Origin: Apteryx mantelli
Taxonomy: Eukaryota > Chordata > Aves > Apterygiformes > Apterygidae
Length of the DNA stretch: 64,000 bases
Direction of reading: 5' to 3'
Assembly (NCBI RefSeq): GCF_036417845.1
Contig: NC_089983.1
Coordinates: 21,481,207 to 21,545,206, forward strand
The notes under the pieces are model-generated. The model did not search any database, had not been told where the DNA came from, and saw nothing but the letters and a program-made list of their open reading frames with translations. The translations under genes were made by a program, and so were the position numbers. Of this stretch, positions 11,601 to 23,435 are shown piece by piece; within the stretch, counting starts at the first letter, position 1, and every line of letters starts with the position of its first letter.

Positions 11601-14600
11601 TATTTTCTGCTGCTGATAAAATAATGGTCTCTCAGTTTACCAGCCCCAGTCATCAGTGTTATGACTTTTGCTCTCCTCATGGTCTTTTGCTGATATTTGG
11701 CCAAACCACGTTTTAGTGTTTGGATGCTAAGATATTATAGATAGTAAGCATTTAGCCTGGAACCCTTGTTTGCTGGCAGCTGGGCACTGGAAAAGGATGA
11801 AGCCCTGGGGTAGGAGGCTGGTAATGTGGATACAGGGAGAGGAAGAATGTGGTAGGAATGGGAGGGTGGACACAAGAGGTGGGGCCATGGGCAGAAGCAG
11901 AGGGAGTGATGACAACGAATGAATGAGAACATACTGAAGGAAAAGCAGGGACAGCAGAAGAGAAATGTATCTTGAGACATTCAGCAAGAATTAAAAATGA
12001 AGTTCTGAACCATTAAAAAAATCAGTAAGGACCAGAAAAAGACTGGCATAGCAGAAGTAAGTGAAATCTCTGTATACTGGGGTATGGTCTGCTCCCTCAT
12101 GCATTTTACAGCGATAACATTGAGGTTTCTTCTTCAGTCACATTTGCCTCTATCAGACACAAAAAACACACCAGTGGTCCAATGGTTAGTGTTACTCAAA
12201 AGATGGGTTTCATTTCCCAATACTGTCACAATCTTCCTGCGTGACTTTAGGCAAATCACTGAGGGGAAAAAACTCAGCCAGTTTAAATCATCTTACTTCT
12301 GCTCACACTAATGGAGAGTCAGTGGACACTCTACTGGTTTTAATGGACCTTTGACAGATTACACCGAATGAGGATCTTCCCTTCAGTCTCCATGTTTTAA
12401 TTTCCTATGAGCAAAATGATGATAACAATGTTTTCCTCCCTCACAGGGATGTTTTGAGAATAAATACATTAAAAGAGGGCAAGGCTTTTAGATACTATGC
12501 AGATGGGAGCTATAAAAGTCCCTCAGACAGAAAACCTGAGCTTTAGCAGTTCTGTGACCTAGATCAGGAAGCTCTGTTCCCGTCACCAGCCTTTCCTGAG
12601 CTCAGCTCCCTCAAGTGTGTAATTAGTTGGTCTCAGATAGCCCTAAAAATTTCTAGAATCTTTTGCAGCTCTTTCCCTTAAGGTCTGGCTAGGTCACTTT
12701 ATTTCAGCAATCTACAGCTTTTAGATTATTTCATGTCAAACCTACTTCAAGACTAGTTTCTACCTGGTTTTCTTCTCTCAGCTGCTCTGCTGACACTTTA
12801 GTGTTCAAACATTAAAAAATTAGTTCACAAAATAGTTTTTTCTCTTTCAGAGAAACCAGAACCAGAGCTCCTCTACAGGAATCTCTTGGGATATGAAGAA
12901 CTTTAAACACTTAGTACCTGACGGAATAAATGATTTCAAGCAGCTCTTGATATAGGTACTGGAAAATCAGTCAAGATCATAGAATTATTTTCTGCAATAC
13001 AACAATTGTTTTTTCTATAATTTGCTCTAAATATAGAAATGAATGATGGATATTGCTGAATTTCTTAGTTCCTCAATTTTCTGTGCCTGTTTCCAATTAT
13101 GTAAGTCCCACAATTCGAAAGGTTAGGCAATTTCTTGTCCTTTTATTGCATACCATTTCTGACTTGAAGCCAGTTTAAGGAGACTATTGTTACGGCTGAG
13201 CTACATTTATCTCCTGTATGTGACTTTTTTGTTGTTAGTGGGTGAGTAATTTGGTAAATTTGATAAAATGCGTATAACTCATTGTTCAGAGTTATGCCAA
13301 GTGGAGCCATTTATTGAGTGGTTGCAATTGCCAAGCTATGCATGTTGAAGCAGCTTTCCTGTGCAGTTTTCACTTTGGCAAAGTATGAGCAGTCTTTGCC
13401 TGTAGATTGATAAGCAAGCTAATGGATAGTATTGCTCATTTGTTTGCTGTTTTCTTCTCACTCCTGTACAATACCGAGCATATTTTGTTTAAATTAGGTA
13501 CCCTGTCCAGGCTCACCCTTTCTAACGCTGTTATTCTTCTTAATATCTGTGTTATACTGGAGTAAAGCTACAGTAATAAAGCAGTGAATGATACCTCATA
13601 GATTTTTATGAAGAGTATAGCTAACATTTCCCTGGGCAGAAGTCAACAACTGACTGAAAAAGGGTAGGGAGGAAGAAATTTCTCTTCTAGCCGATTGATA
13701 CTGGTACATTTCTTTGAAGACTTACTCTTTGCCGCTGTCGGACACAGCAAACTAAGTTCAGGAGTTCTGTGCCACCAGCAAATGGTATTTCAGAAATGAG
13801 TTATGAAAAGAGTATAAACCAAAATTGCATCCTGCTGCAAGATGGAGGCTTACATTGGGTTCAATGAGTGGCCGGGACATGAAGGACCTTTCCAGGCTAG
13901 TGATATCCCTCGGATTCAGGGAAATTCAGGGAAAGAAGGGGAATCTGATTTCGGAGAATCCGTCTATATAGAAGTGGAGCAATGTGGTAAAATTTGCCCT
14001 CATTTTTGTGCTGGAAGCAATTTTTCTCGGAAATTTAACAATTTCCAACCTGAAGTATGTCCAGTAAAGACTCTTCATTAACTTTACACCTTCACGCAGG
14101 TAAAAAATTCAAACAGAGATCTGGAACTTAATCAACACCCTTTCACAAATCCTCTTCTTTTTTTCTGAGTGCAGCTGAACTCCTTTTCTGACACTCTGTG
14201 AAAATGAGAAATTCAGAATGTTCAGAATGAAAGAAAGGAAATTACAGCACTGTACCAAATTAGTTGTGATCAGTTTTAAGCAAGAATGAAAGAAAAGGAG
14301 GGAATGGACTGCAAAATAAAGACTGTTAGTGACATCCTTTGTTCCCTTTGTCTGTAGTGAGAAATGGTCGACTACAAATTTGTTTTGTTTCTCCCTTTTA
14401 GAAAGGATTAGTTACCATAGCAACTGATACATAACATGACATATCCTTTGCTACTCCTGAGATCTACAGAGAATTTTAAGAGAAAAAAATGTTAATTAAT
14501 ATCTGAAAGAATAAAAGAGACTGAGTCTTTCTGCACTGTGAGGAAATTGTACTGATACTTGATTTTCCTTTGTGAGCGTTGTGTGAGATCAATATGACGG

Positions 14601-14985
14601 TCCTGCAGTTCCATTAATCGTATGTGGGAGAAGGGGGAGATTACTTTGGTTGTGTTTTGAGGTCACTGAGGAAATCTATGACCTGCCTAGGTGAAATTTT
14701 GTCAGAAGTACATTGAAGTCAAGTTAGTTAAAATGAGAATCTGGCCTCCAATGTTTAAAAGCGCTACAGCATCTCAGTTAGTTATTAAATTGTGTTCTCA
14801 TCCCTGCCATATATTAAGTGCATGACTGCAAAGAAGACACTCTCGTGTTCAAAGCACTTTGAATAATGAAAGTCTGGAAGGAAACATTAAGACTTAGATA
14901 CCAAGAATATGAGAATATGGGTCTTAATTTCTCTGCCTACAGTTACAGTCTGATACAAATCAGCTTAAGAAAAACAAGAGTTTCC
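8640..14985. other. AT-rich noncoding DNA
   Basis: Long stretch without a recognised gene. It contains a perfect hairpin at 10065-10091 and small chance frames at 10737-11015, 12084-12311 and 13842-14081. A possible acceptor at 12850 opens about 34 codons but has no matching supported neighbour exon. Confidence 0.5.
10065..10091. repeat. Perfect hairpin, 11-bp arms
   Basis: Arms TATAGATAGAT and ATCTATCTATA are exact reverse complements around the five-base spacer CCCAA. The element TATAGATTTCTG then occurs twice just downstream (from about 10088 and 10106). Confidence 0.85.
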
Positions 14986-15003
14986 TGCTTAGGATCCTGA
15001 GCC

Positions 15004-15237
15004 ATGGCTGAACCCTCCAGTATTCCCTTGGCCCTGGTTTTCTGGCTGTCCGGATTAGGGATCTGTTGGGGATATGCTGTGACCCATGTTGGCTGGCGTG
15101 TTTTGGGGGTCCCACCCAGAGGAGGGAGGAGGCAGGAAAACCTAGCGCGAGCAAGGCCTTTAACCAGGCATGGGACATGGCTGGTGGGGTACCAAAACAT
15201 CAGAAGCGCTTCAGCATCTACCAGTTTAGGCATATAG
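15004..15237 (+). CDS. Candidate small membrane or secreted protein ORF (77 codons)
   Basis: The ATG sits in an optimal vertebrate context (GCCATGG). The 77-codon frame lies almost exactly on a GC-rich patch of about 240 bp inside AT-rich DNA. Residues 7-26 form a hydrophobic stretch (IPLALVFWLSGLGICWGYAV) that could be a signal peptide or a single membrane span. It is followed by an Arg-rich segment (PPRGGRRQ). No family was recognised. No TATA box or nearby CpG island is evident. The opposite strand is also open for 142 codons, so composition may explain the openness. A GC-rich fossil of a mobile element is an alternative. Confidence 0.15.
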   Translation: MAEPSSIPLALVFWLSGLGICWGYAVTHVGWRVLGVPPRGGRRQENLARARPLTRHGTWLVGYQNIRSASASTSLGI

Positions 15238-16010
15238 TTATAGATACTGAGAGAAAGAGTTCTCAGATCCTTTAACCCTTTAAAGTCCAAAGATCTATGT
15301 GATATGATGTGTGTGTGGATAGAACTTACTCTCAATTCTTCCTGAAGGAAGTGTATGTATAGTGGCTGCATGTACTATTCTTTGGCATTAGTAATGTGAG
15401 AATGGCACCAGTTCCCACAGCTGGACTTCTAGCTGTGATGAACTGATATTTCCACTGATTCCCACAGAGTATATAGTGTGACTAAATCTGAACCAAATAC
15501 AATATTCCATCCTGAAACCTTGTTTTGAAGGGCTATTGAATGGGGAGTTCTGATTTTCCAAGTCCTTATTGTCTCAAATTTGTTAACTGATACTGTCAAG
15601 AAAGTTGTTAACTAGCGATATATTACAGGTTGACAGTATCTGCCTGAAGGCCATGTGCTAGCCCCGACAGAAAGGCTAGTATGTGATGTTGACTCACATA
15701 TGCAGGTGGTAGGAACAGTGCTGCAGAGGAAGAAAAATGGCCATCTAGCATACCTTTTGGTAATAGCCCAGTGAAAAGACAAACTGCCAGAAAATCCCTG
15801 GATGGATAATACATCTAGTTCCTCTTGGATAAATTACACACAGAAAGAGATGCATTCTTCCTGCTAAAACCCTGTGGAGCAGAGGAAAAAAGTCTCTTCC
15901 TATGCCTGTTAGGATATGTTCTGTATAGTGGAAAACTAGTAATTGGGCATTTTACAGCTCTTAGGAATAATTTTCAGTTATTATTTACCAATTTTATATC
16001 TAGACTGTTG

Positions 16011-16038
16011 ATTTAAAATGAGAGTACTCATTTTAAAT
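16011..16038. repeat. Palindrome with 12-bp perfect arms
   Basis: Arms ATTTAAAATGAG and CTCATTTTAAAT are exact reverse complements around the four-base spacer AGTA. It lies 6 bp from a second perfect palindrome. Confidence 0.9.
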
Positions 16039-16044
16039 GAGTAA

Positions 16045-16068
16045 AAAAGGATTATGCATAATCCTTTT
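16045..16068. repeat. Perfect 24-bp palindrome
   Basis: Half-site AAAAGGATTATG is followed directly by its exact reverse complement, with no spacer. The centre contains ATTATGCATAAT, which resembles POU-type (octamer-like) binding palindromes. Function is not known. Confidence 0.9.
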
Positions 16069-17114
16069 CTGTTTTAAGTTCTCTGTGGTTCACATCCCAG
16101 GAAATTGAAATCTAAGTCAGATTATTCCTTGCTGTATCCTTGATTTCAAAGAAATTCACACAGCTTTTCTCCACCACTCCACTATCAGTTCCCTGAGCCT
16201 GTCTAACCCCCTAGTAAATCACATTAAAAAAAAAAAAAATCACAGTACATTTTCGTACATTCAGAATTAGGCTATTTAAGATAGCTTGGAAAGAGAAGAT
16301 GCTTTTGGAAGATGTTTGTTCAAGACTAATAGAAAGGCCTCTGGGCTAAGTTTTTGAAAGTTGTGTAGGCTTTTGTTTTGCTACATTGATGATCCTGCTA
16401 TTTGTGTGTTGCTTACGTGACTCCTTCTGAACAGATGTAAATAGCATAAAATCACTGATATTCACTGTTTCTTCACACTATAAACTTGGATTTCCTTTCT
16501 TGCTTAAGATCACAGAGAAAATAAAATCGATTTTACTGCATAATATTATACTTTTTAATGTGAAAGCTGGGTTTGAATGAAGAATCATTAAAAAGGTTAA
16601 TACCTTTCCTTACCCTTCGGGAATACAAAATTCACTGCTTCTGTCACCTTCACATTCTAATCCTGGGTTCCAGCTGATGAATAAACAGACTGGAGATTAT
16701 CGCACAGGGTACATTCATGTGTAAAATGAAATTCCTATTAAAGTTCATTGCTTCAAATGAAATATGCTTTGTAGCTTTTCCTGTAGAGACTCCTGCTGAG
16801 TTTTGTCATGATATGCTGAAATCCAGTCTTTCTTCTCTCATCCTTCTGCCTAGTCCTAGAAGAAGTGATTTTTTTAGATGATGTTTTGTAAAGTCTTTGA
16901 CAGAAAATGCCAACAATTATTGCATTATTCAACTCCTTGATTGGAGACCTACAGAAAATGCTCTTGGGCCATCAGTGACATGCTCATTCAAAATATGTTT
17001 TTAAAATTGATGTTCAGTTAGTTTCAGCTAAGATTTGTGAGTTATTCTGAATATGTATGCAATAAATTGCAATTTTCAGTCCTGTGCAGGCCCCTTTAAG
17101 CATGGAAGAGTGAA

Positions 17115-17206
17115 CACATTCAGCGGAGGGCAAATTACGCTGAGTAAAACTGTGCCAGGGAGCATTCAGGGGACCAATGACCACCCCTTGGCGTAATTAT
17201 GAATGT
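17115..17206. repeat. Imperfect inverted repeat
   Basis: CACATTCA plus AATTACGC on the left (17115-17140, with an insertion of about ten bases between them) match GCGTAATT plus TGAATGTG on the right (17191-17206) as reverse complements. A smaller AGGGG/CCCCT pair is nested between them. The block is less AT-rich than its surroundings. It may be a relic of a small inverted-repeat transposon or a conserved regulatory element. Confidence 0.6.
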
Positions 17207-20200
17207 GCTCCCAGGCTCCGTTGTGGCCTCTGTCATCCGCTAGGACAATGCACAATGCACAGAGGTGATGCAAGGGATCGCAGGATCATCGCAACCATTC
17301 CCTGCATGCCGTATGTACCAGATTGCACCTAGGTGGCTTGGTCTGCCTCCCATAGTCCTCTAACACAGTCCCAGAGGGCATGCTCAGGTAAACCCACATA
17401 CCTTTACACCCCATGTCAGGGCGTTCAACAGTTCAGATCACCAATTTGAACATAACCTTACATTTTTCTCTGCAGTATCATTTATCTTAGGTTCTGGCTC
17501 CAGAGAACTGCAAGGTTCAATGTAACATGTCAACTGTTTAGAGCTGCTCTTTCTCCTCAGAGACATGAACAGCATCATTTCTGAGAAGCAAGATTGTTTG
17601 TTTTGCTTTCTCTTTATTCACCTGCAAGTATCCAACAACCCTGACATCAGTTTCTCCTAATCCAGGCATTCTCCTTTATGACTTTCTGGTGAAAAAACAA
17701 TGTGAGCTTTTCCAATGCAATTCTGCAGTTTATGTACTATATTAATTTTTATATTGCTATCATCTGGGAGTTGAGGATAATGAGGGCTTGCAGTGATGTT
17801 ACTCATATGACATTAAACATTCCTTAAATCCATTCCCATTAAAATGTTGTCTATTGCTAAAGATGTTCATTTCAGATACAGAATGCTTAGTGAAAACAAA
17901 TGTATATAATTACTTGTTTAGCCAAGTAACCTCTAGAAAAGCTATCTCAGAAAAGTGAGGTAGAGAATTAAGATTTACAGAACTGTGTTTTTTTGTTTTT
18001 TTTTTTCCCCTTCAGGACTACAGAAGCAAATCTCTGCTTCCTTTGCTTCAAGGGGTTAATTTTTCTTGTGCTACTATTAGCTCGTTCACTTAGCCTGTGA
18101 TTTTTGGCCTATAATGAGCCTCAACAATTTCCTGAATCACTTCAAATTAATAAGAGGGGCTGGGAATATGCTGTCCTGCGTACCCTGTGTTAATAGGTGT
18201 AATTATTTTCCTTGGATGTATCACTGAAAGTCATAATCTATACATCTACATTTCATGTGACACTGGACAGTTATTTTACATTTAAATCAGACTGATATGT
18301 CCATAATGCAGCTCTGGACTTAATTCCATCTATTTTAGTATCATGCTCTAGAAGGTGCTCTGCAAGCACTTACAAGCTCTGCAAGCTCCAAATCTCTCCC
18401 AGGTATATGTTCAGTTTACAAATCATACCCTTTTCTAGCTGAATATAATTATGCCTGTATTTTAGGTGCATGCCTCTATTACTGTCAGCCCCTGCTGAGT
18501 TACTGTGTTAGGTTGTTTATGTTTGCTTCAGCTAATGCTAACTGTCAGGGATGATTTTAATTTTGTGTTCCTGTTATATGCTAAGTTGCTCTAAGAGGTG
18601 ACTGGGGCAGATAAACCTCGTGGGAATGAGCAGTGGGAGGGTATTTTTTCTTCCCCTGGGATCCACTGAGCACAGTCAGGGAAAGACTATTATAGAGTCC
18701 ACAAGGCATTCAAGTGACTCATGATACCAGACTAAGGACTTTGCAGCAAGGAGCAGTTATCTAGGCCTCAGAGGTGATAAAATTAATATCCTGGAGGTTC
18801 AGAGGACTGGGCATAATTTTCTTCAACTCAGAATTTTGGCAGAAATAAAAACATAGTGAACAGGCAGAGTTGTTTATAAATCCTTATTTTTATTCTGTCT
18901 TGCCCAGTTGCTTTTCCAAACTTAAAAAGTTAAATATGTTGGTCTATATTATAGTAATGCCTTTTTTATTGTAATGAGGCTCCTTCTAGTTTAAAAATCT
19001 TTTCATCTCTTTGAGAGGAGATACAGGGCATTCACTAAAAGACAAATGTCTTGCAGACCCACCCCTAGGCTTTGGGCAAAAATGGTCCTGTAGCACTGGC
19101 TTTTTATGATAACAACATGACACTTTTACCTCCATTTATGAATGTCAAAGCCATCTCTTCTGTTCAATTACTGATCTCATTTTTTTCCTATCATCAAAAT
19201 ACAGCAAACTGCTAGGGTCCAATTTCATGTGTCCTCGTGTGAAAGGACTGCTCTATTGCAGCTATCTAGATTGACTCGACTGTCTTACAAGTGAGGCTTC
19301 TCGAATTTAGTCTGCCAAGTTTCAAAACTTGTTTCTTACACAAGTGGGCATATTTTAAAAAAAACCTTTAGATTAAGTTATTGTTTTTAAACTATGGCTT
19401 ACTTTTAAATTATGATATATTTTTAGTTACAGCATGTTTAAGAAAGTAGGTTAGCTAAACATTTCTCTACATATGTCATTATTTCAAATCTTGGTTGCTT
19501 GTACCTTGTCTATTGGAACAGAGCAGATCAATGATATTTCCAAACCTGTGCTCTAACTGGATGCGCTGTTGTATTAACTTTTTTTCTACTTAGATTATTT
19601 CCCAAGAATGGAATTTTCATCTTTGTTCATTTTTGCCCTCTGGACATGTCCATCTGTTTCCACAGTGTCATTTTTTTCTCTGAAAGATTTTAACAGCAAA
19701 CCTAAATAGCATGTGTCATTTTACAGGAAAAGTAGCAAACTCCTGCAGCTTCAGTACTTCTCCAGATCACTTTCCCAGGAAAGCTGCTTGACCTGGATTA
19801 ACTGAAATAAACTGAAAACTGAAATCTATCAAAATAGCAAATGCTTTGCAGAATTTCAGAATTAAACTGCTTTCCAAGGGTCTTCTTGGGGAAAGGGAAT
19901 CTGCTCATTCTAGACTAACCTTCCTTAGTTACTTCCCTCAATTTCTGAGAATTTTAACTTAGACCCTATTTTTCTTGGTTTTATTGCTGATAATGTATGG
20001 TGTTCAGGAATCACTCAGAGTCAACGAGCCTGGTACAGGACAGTTTCATTTCGTACCTGATTTCAAACTGATTAGTATTATGAAATATGACCTCTGCACA
20101 GCTTATTAGATATATTTAACTGGCTTTAACAGAGCATCTTTAAAGGAAGAGTTCCCTCAGGAAAACTATATTTCTATTAAGCATGTCAGTGTAACTCAGT

Positions 20201-21374
20201 ACATCACCCTCATATTAAAAAGAAACCCACGTTTTTTCTTCTCCATTGTCTTATCATCTCTGTTTCTCTGGGGCATTAGATTTGTTCTTTAAAGACTTTA
20301 AGATACCTAAAATAAATCACCCTCATTATTTCTGTTTGTACATAAATGAATAGGACCATGTTACCAGAACATATTAGCAAGTTCTGACTGGATTTTGCTT
20401 CTCCTAATGCTGTTTGTCAGCATCTCTTTCCTGAATTCTGATTCACCTTCCTGCAAAACTAGTCACGGCAGATTTGAGACACGTCCATCACTGATAATTT
20501 GTTCTTACTCCTTTGATGTATTTTTCCTGTTCCTGCCAGGTGCTTAATACAGCTGAAAGTATTTGTATTCCTAACAGCTCAGCTGGAGAAACTCTTCCTC
20601 TGCTGAGAGGGGAGAGAGGAGGGCTCAAGTTGATTTTTAGATGTGCAAACCAAAGTGTGTTGTATGTAACTGATGGAGTCTCTTTCTAGGTAACTGCCCT
20701 TGCAGACTGCAAATTCGTATGTGCACTTGGTCACCTGAGGCCTTCAGTGTGCATCCGCTGGTCAGCTAAAAACATCTGCATTTCCTAACTTTTTTCCAGC
20801 TCTACTGAAGAGCATTTACAAGGTTCATATATCCATAATTACCATACTGCTATAAATGACAGTTCAGTCACAGTGACTTATAAATAGAGATCTGCCAAAT
20901 CATGAAGAAAAATAAGCAGCTAAAAAGGAAGCGTTAAATAGGAAATTTGTGTTCATGTTCCTTGAAGACTTACATAATTGCTTGCAAATGTGGTAAGTAG
21001 TGACAACCAATGGTATTGTTTTTGGTGATTAAAATTAAACATTTTCAGATTTTTTTTTCTTGATGGCTGGGGACCAAATTTTATTTGTCCAGTTTATTCT
21101 GTCAGTGGGGTTGGGATATGGACTGAAGTGGTAAGGACAAACACAGTTAAACAAAGGTTAGCTTCATTAAAGCATAATGTACTCATTTCCCGTTGCCTAG
21201 TTTGGAACAAAAAATCAGCTAAGTTTACTTTTTTTTTCTTTTCAATCGGCTTAGTGAGCTTATCGACTGTTTTATTAGCACTGCACTACCGCGTAAGAGG
21301 GAGGCCGCTTCTCTCCCCTGCAAAAGCGGGGCAAGTTTTGCTAACACCTGCGCAGAGGCGGCAGTCGCAAAGAA

Positions 21375-21382
21375 TGACGTCA
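21375..21382. promoter_or_regulatory. Perfect CRE (TGACGTCA)
   Basis: Exact eight-base CREB/ATF consensus inside the CpG island. Confidence 0.6.
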
Positions 21383-21392
21383 AAGCCCGGGG

Positions 21393-21431
21393 CGCGGAGG
21401 AGGGGCGCGGAGGAGGGGCGCGGAGGAGGGG
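21393..21431. repeat. Three exact 13-bp G-rich tandem units, G4-prone
   Basis: The unit CGCGGAGGAGGGG is repeated three times without change. With the GGGG just before it, this gives four GGGG runs separated by identical nine-base loops, so a long-loop G-quadruplex is possible. It lies in the core of the CpG island just downstream of the CRE. Confidence 0.85.
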
Positions 21432-21706
21432 CGCGCGGTGCTCGGCAGGGAAGGAAGGAGCGCGGGCGGCTCCTGGCGGCACCGCTCCTCCGCAGGGGTT
21501 GAGGGGAGGGTAACGGAGCGGCTCGTTAGCGGCTCCTTAAGAGGCCGTTGTTAGAAAGGTCGGCTTTCGGTGAGGGTAGGCCAGACGGTGGGAGTTCTTT
21601 CTGTGTTGGCATTTCTGCGTTATACACTTAAATCCTTGTGGGAAGGACCTTGCTGCCCTCAGTTTTTAACCTGCAGAATCGTTGCATTTCCTCACAAAAC
21701 GCTGAG

Positions 21707-21795
21707 ATGCCGCGGCTGGACAGCAACAGCGACCAAACCGGCCTCCTAAAAAGCAAGCAAGCAAGCAAGCAGTCATCCCCTCTCCCCTCTGTTAG
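21707..21795 (+). CDS. Candidate first coding exon of an unrecognised gene
   Basis: ATG at 21707 has a purine at -3 and lies about 120 bp downstream of the CpG island core. It opens 29 codons plus two bases and ends exactly at a strong splice donor, AG|GTAAGC. The encoded N-terminus starts MPRLDSNSDQ and is polar and Lys/Gln/Ser-rich. The Lys/Gln/Ala/Ser part is made by an AAGC microsatellite (21751-21770). Without splicing the frame stops immediately (AGG TAA), so it only makes sense as a spliced exon. Its exit phase (two bases) fits the entry phase of the next candidate exon at 23252. No family was recognised. A noncoding first exon is the main alternative. Confidence 0.35.
21751..21770. 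repeat. (AAGC)5 microsatellite
   Basis: Five AAGC units inside the candidate first coding exon. Confidence 0.9.
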
Positions 21796-21799
21796 GTAA

Positions 21800-23251
21800 G
21801 CTGAATTTGGTCAGGTGTAAAAAGTGGGCTCCAGTTTGCACCAGTTAAGGTAATAAAGTGATCCGCAAGAGCAGAGAAGATCTGTTTAAGTTAGCTTGGC
21901 TAGCAGACCTGTTTGCTACCATGCTGCTGCTTGAAGCACTTCCACCGTCAACTGCTGAAGTGTAGGTGGGGGACTTTTAGTGAAATCCTTCCCTTGTAGA
22001 AAGGGAAGGATGAGATTAAGGCAAAAATAAAAGTATGCAGGATTTTTGGTGGATCTATTTGAATCGGAAAGATGGCAGCCAGGTAGGAGCTTAGCAGGTT
22101 TCCTGAAGCACAGAGTAAGCGTGCTGCTTGGTGAGAAGAGAAGCTGATACAGTGAGTGGGAGACCTGCTTGTTTATTGTCTTAGGGCTTGCTAAGTCTAG
22201 CCTTAAGTGCAAACGGGATGGTGGTAGATGCACTGCGAAGGGGCCTGAGCTTTTCTTTCCCGTTTCCCTCATTGCTGATGTGGTCACTTGCAGCAAGGGC
22301 TGGGGTGGGTTTCCATGTCCCAGGCGGTGCCTGGGCAGGGGCATATCTGGAAACCCAGGTCTTAAAAATATATCATGGGGGGAGACTGTACTACTTTAAT
22401 GCTGGCCTGGAAGTAATTTCATCAGGGAGTGCCAAAGTTTCTGGCTTGGGCGGAGTAAAAAATGTCTTGCAGAGGCCCAGGTGTTTGGTAAGGCACATCT
22501 GGAAGCTGCGTTGTGTGTATTGCTGTTGTGCGTGTGTCCCAGGCCGGGGCGCAAGGCAGTACTTACACCCATGAAACACGATGGCCATTGCATGACCTGT
22601 GAGTCATCTCATTGCTGTCAGCTCTCTGACACAAGCGTTCCCCAGTATTTTATGCTTTAAAACAACTGTATTTTTTCTTTCAACTTTTTTTTTTTTTTTT
22701 TTTACATTACTGCTGCATAACATGGTTAGTGAATCACGGTGCATTAAATAATGTTTGCTGGAGCATATCTCCTATGGAAAGAAAGGCATAAAATCGAGCT
22801 AGTGTTGCAGTACATGGATGCACGGATGCTGTGTCTCACATGGGTCATGCCTTGTCTGTTAGTATGTGGCGTGGTGCCAGCCCAGCAGTGCTTGCTCTAT
22901 GGCTTTTGATTTTTGTTTTGAGAAATTGGTTAACTGGATCATGTTGCTTCTTTGAAGAAGTCGTATCCCACTGTTCTCTCAATTTCTTTCTCTGACTTGA
23001 GACTTTGTTTCAGAAAAGAGCAAAAAGGTGTCTTGGGCTTCTCTTATGAAATCTTGCAATGTCTTTTTCTTATAAAGAAGTTAAAATGGGCATTTTTTTT
23101 AATGTGTAAGTTTAAAGCCAACCAGCATTTAGAGCATTTCCTTAGCAGAGCCATGACTGAAAAAAACTTAACACTTGCCATTCATGTTATCATGAAAAGT
23201 ATTGAAAAAGGTCCAACTTCCCCCCAACCCCTTTTTTCCCCTCTGTTTCAG
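21800..23251. other. Candidate intron 1, with T19 run
   Basis: No repeat family recognised. It holds a run of 19 T at 22685-22703. Several overlapping frames (for example 21916-22344 minus, 22188-22574 plus, 22952-23296 plus) have no domain support. It ends in a very strong polypyrimidine acceptor. Confidence 0.4.
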
Positions 23252-23301
23252 AGAGGAAGACCTTTTGTTTCTGCAGAAAGGCTTTGTAGGGTGTAATTTG
23301 G
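23252..23301 (+). CDS. Candidate second coding exon (50 nt)
   Basis: The acceptor is exceptionally strong: C- and T-runs over about 30 bases ending CTGTTTCAG at 23251. The donor is TTGG|GTGAGT at 23301/23302. In the phase set by exon 1, the first base completes an Arg codon. Sixteen codons then follow, beginning EEDLLFLQKG, and one base is left over, which fits the entry phase of the 25162 exon. The other two frames contain stops. Short exons are often open by chance; the weight comes from the splice signals and the phase match at both ends. Confidence 0.35.
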
Positions 23302-23435
23302 GTGAGTGAGTGCAAACTACTAGTTTTAGTCTCTCTGTAGCTAATTACCTGTGTGTGTAAATATGTATAAAATATATGCTCTTTGTTGCTATCCAGTTTC
23401 ACTTATGTCCACCAGTCAGGTGCTTCACATCTTAC

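Larger units (their letters stand above)
15250..21280. other. AT-rich noncoding DNA with structured elements
   Basis: No gene recognised. It holds two adjacent palindromes (16011-16068), an inverted-repeat element (17115-17206) and otherwise unique-looking sequence. Some blocks, for example about 18060-18200, lack the low-complexity character of their surroundings and might be conserved noncoding DNA, but conservation cannot be tested here. Confidence 0.45.
21280..21590 (+). promoter_or_regulatory. CpG-island promoter with consensus CRE
   Basis: About 300 bp of dense GC and CpG. It contains a perfect cAMP-response element, TGACGTCA, at 21375-21382, an NRF1-like TGCGCAG just upstream at about 21349-21355, and three tandem G-rich 13-bp units. 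Full CREs inside CpG islands are typical of active promoters. Two donor-like sites follow on the plus strand, TTCG|GTGAGG at 21569/21570 and GTTAG|GTAAGC at 21795/21796, so plus-strand transcription is the simpler reading. The start site cannot be fixed from sequence. Confidence 0.6.

Noticed and set aside
11727..11987. Two overlapping 81- and 86-codon minus ORFs
   Set aside because: Translations of a purine-rich plus strand give Ser/Leu/Pro/Cys-rich sequence in two frames at once.
14943..15371. 142-codon minus-strand ORF
   Set aside because: Antisense of a GC-rich patch; openness follows composition. The plus-strand frame has the better start context.
21791..21800. Recursive splice site (TTAG directly followed by GTAAG)
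   Set aside because: It lies only about 230 bp from an upstream donor and just after an open ATG exon. A normal first-exon donor is simpler.
22952..23296. 114-codon plus ORF
   Set aside because: Weak start, and it ends just before the donor of the 23252 exon. The strong acceptor inside it favours the short exon in another frame.
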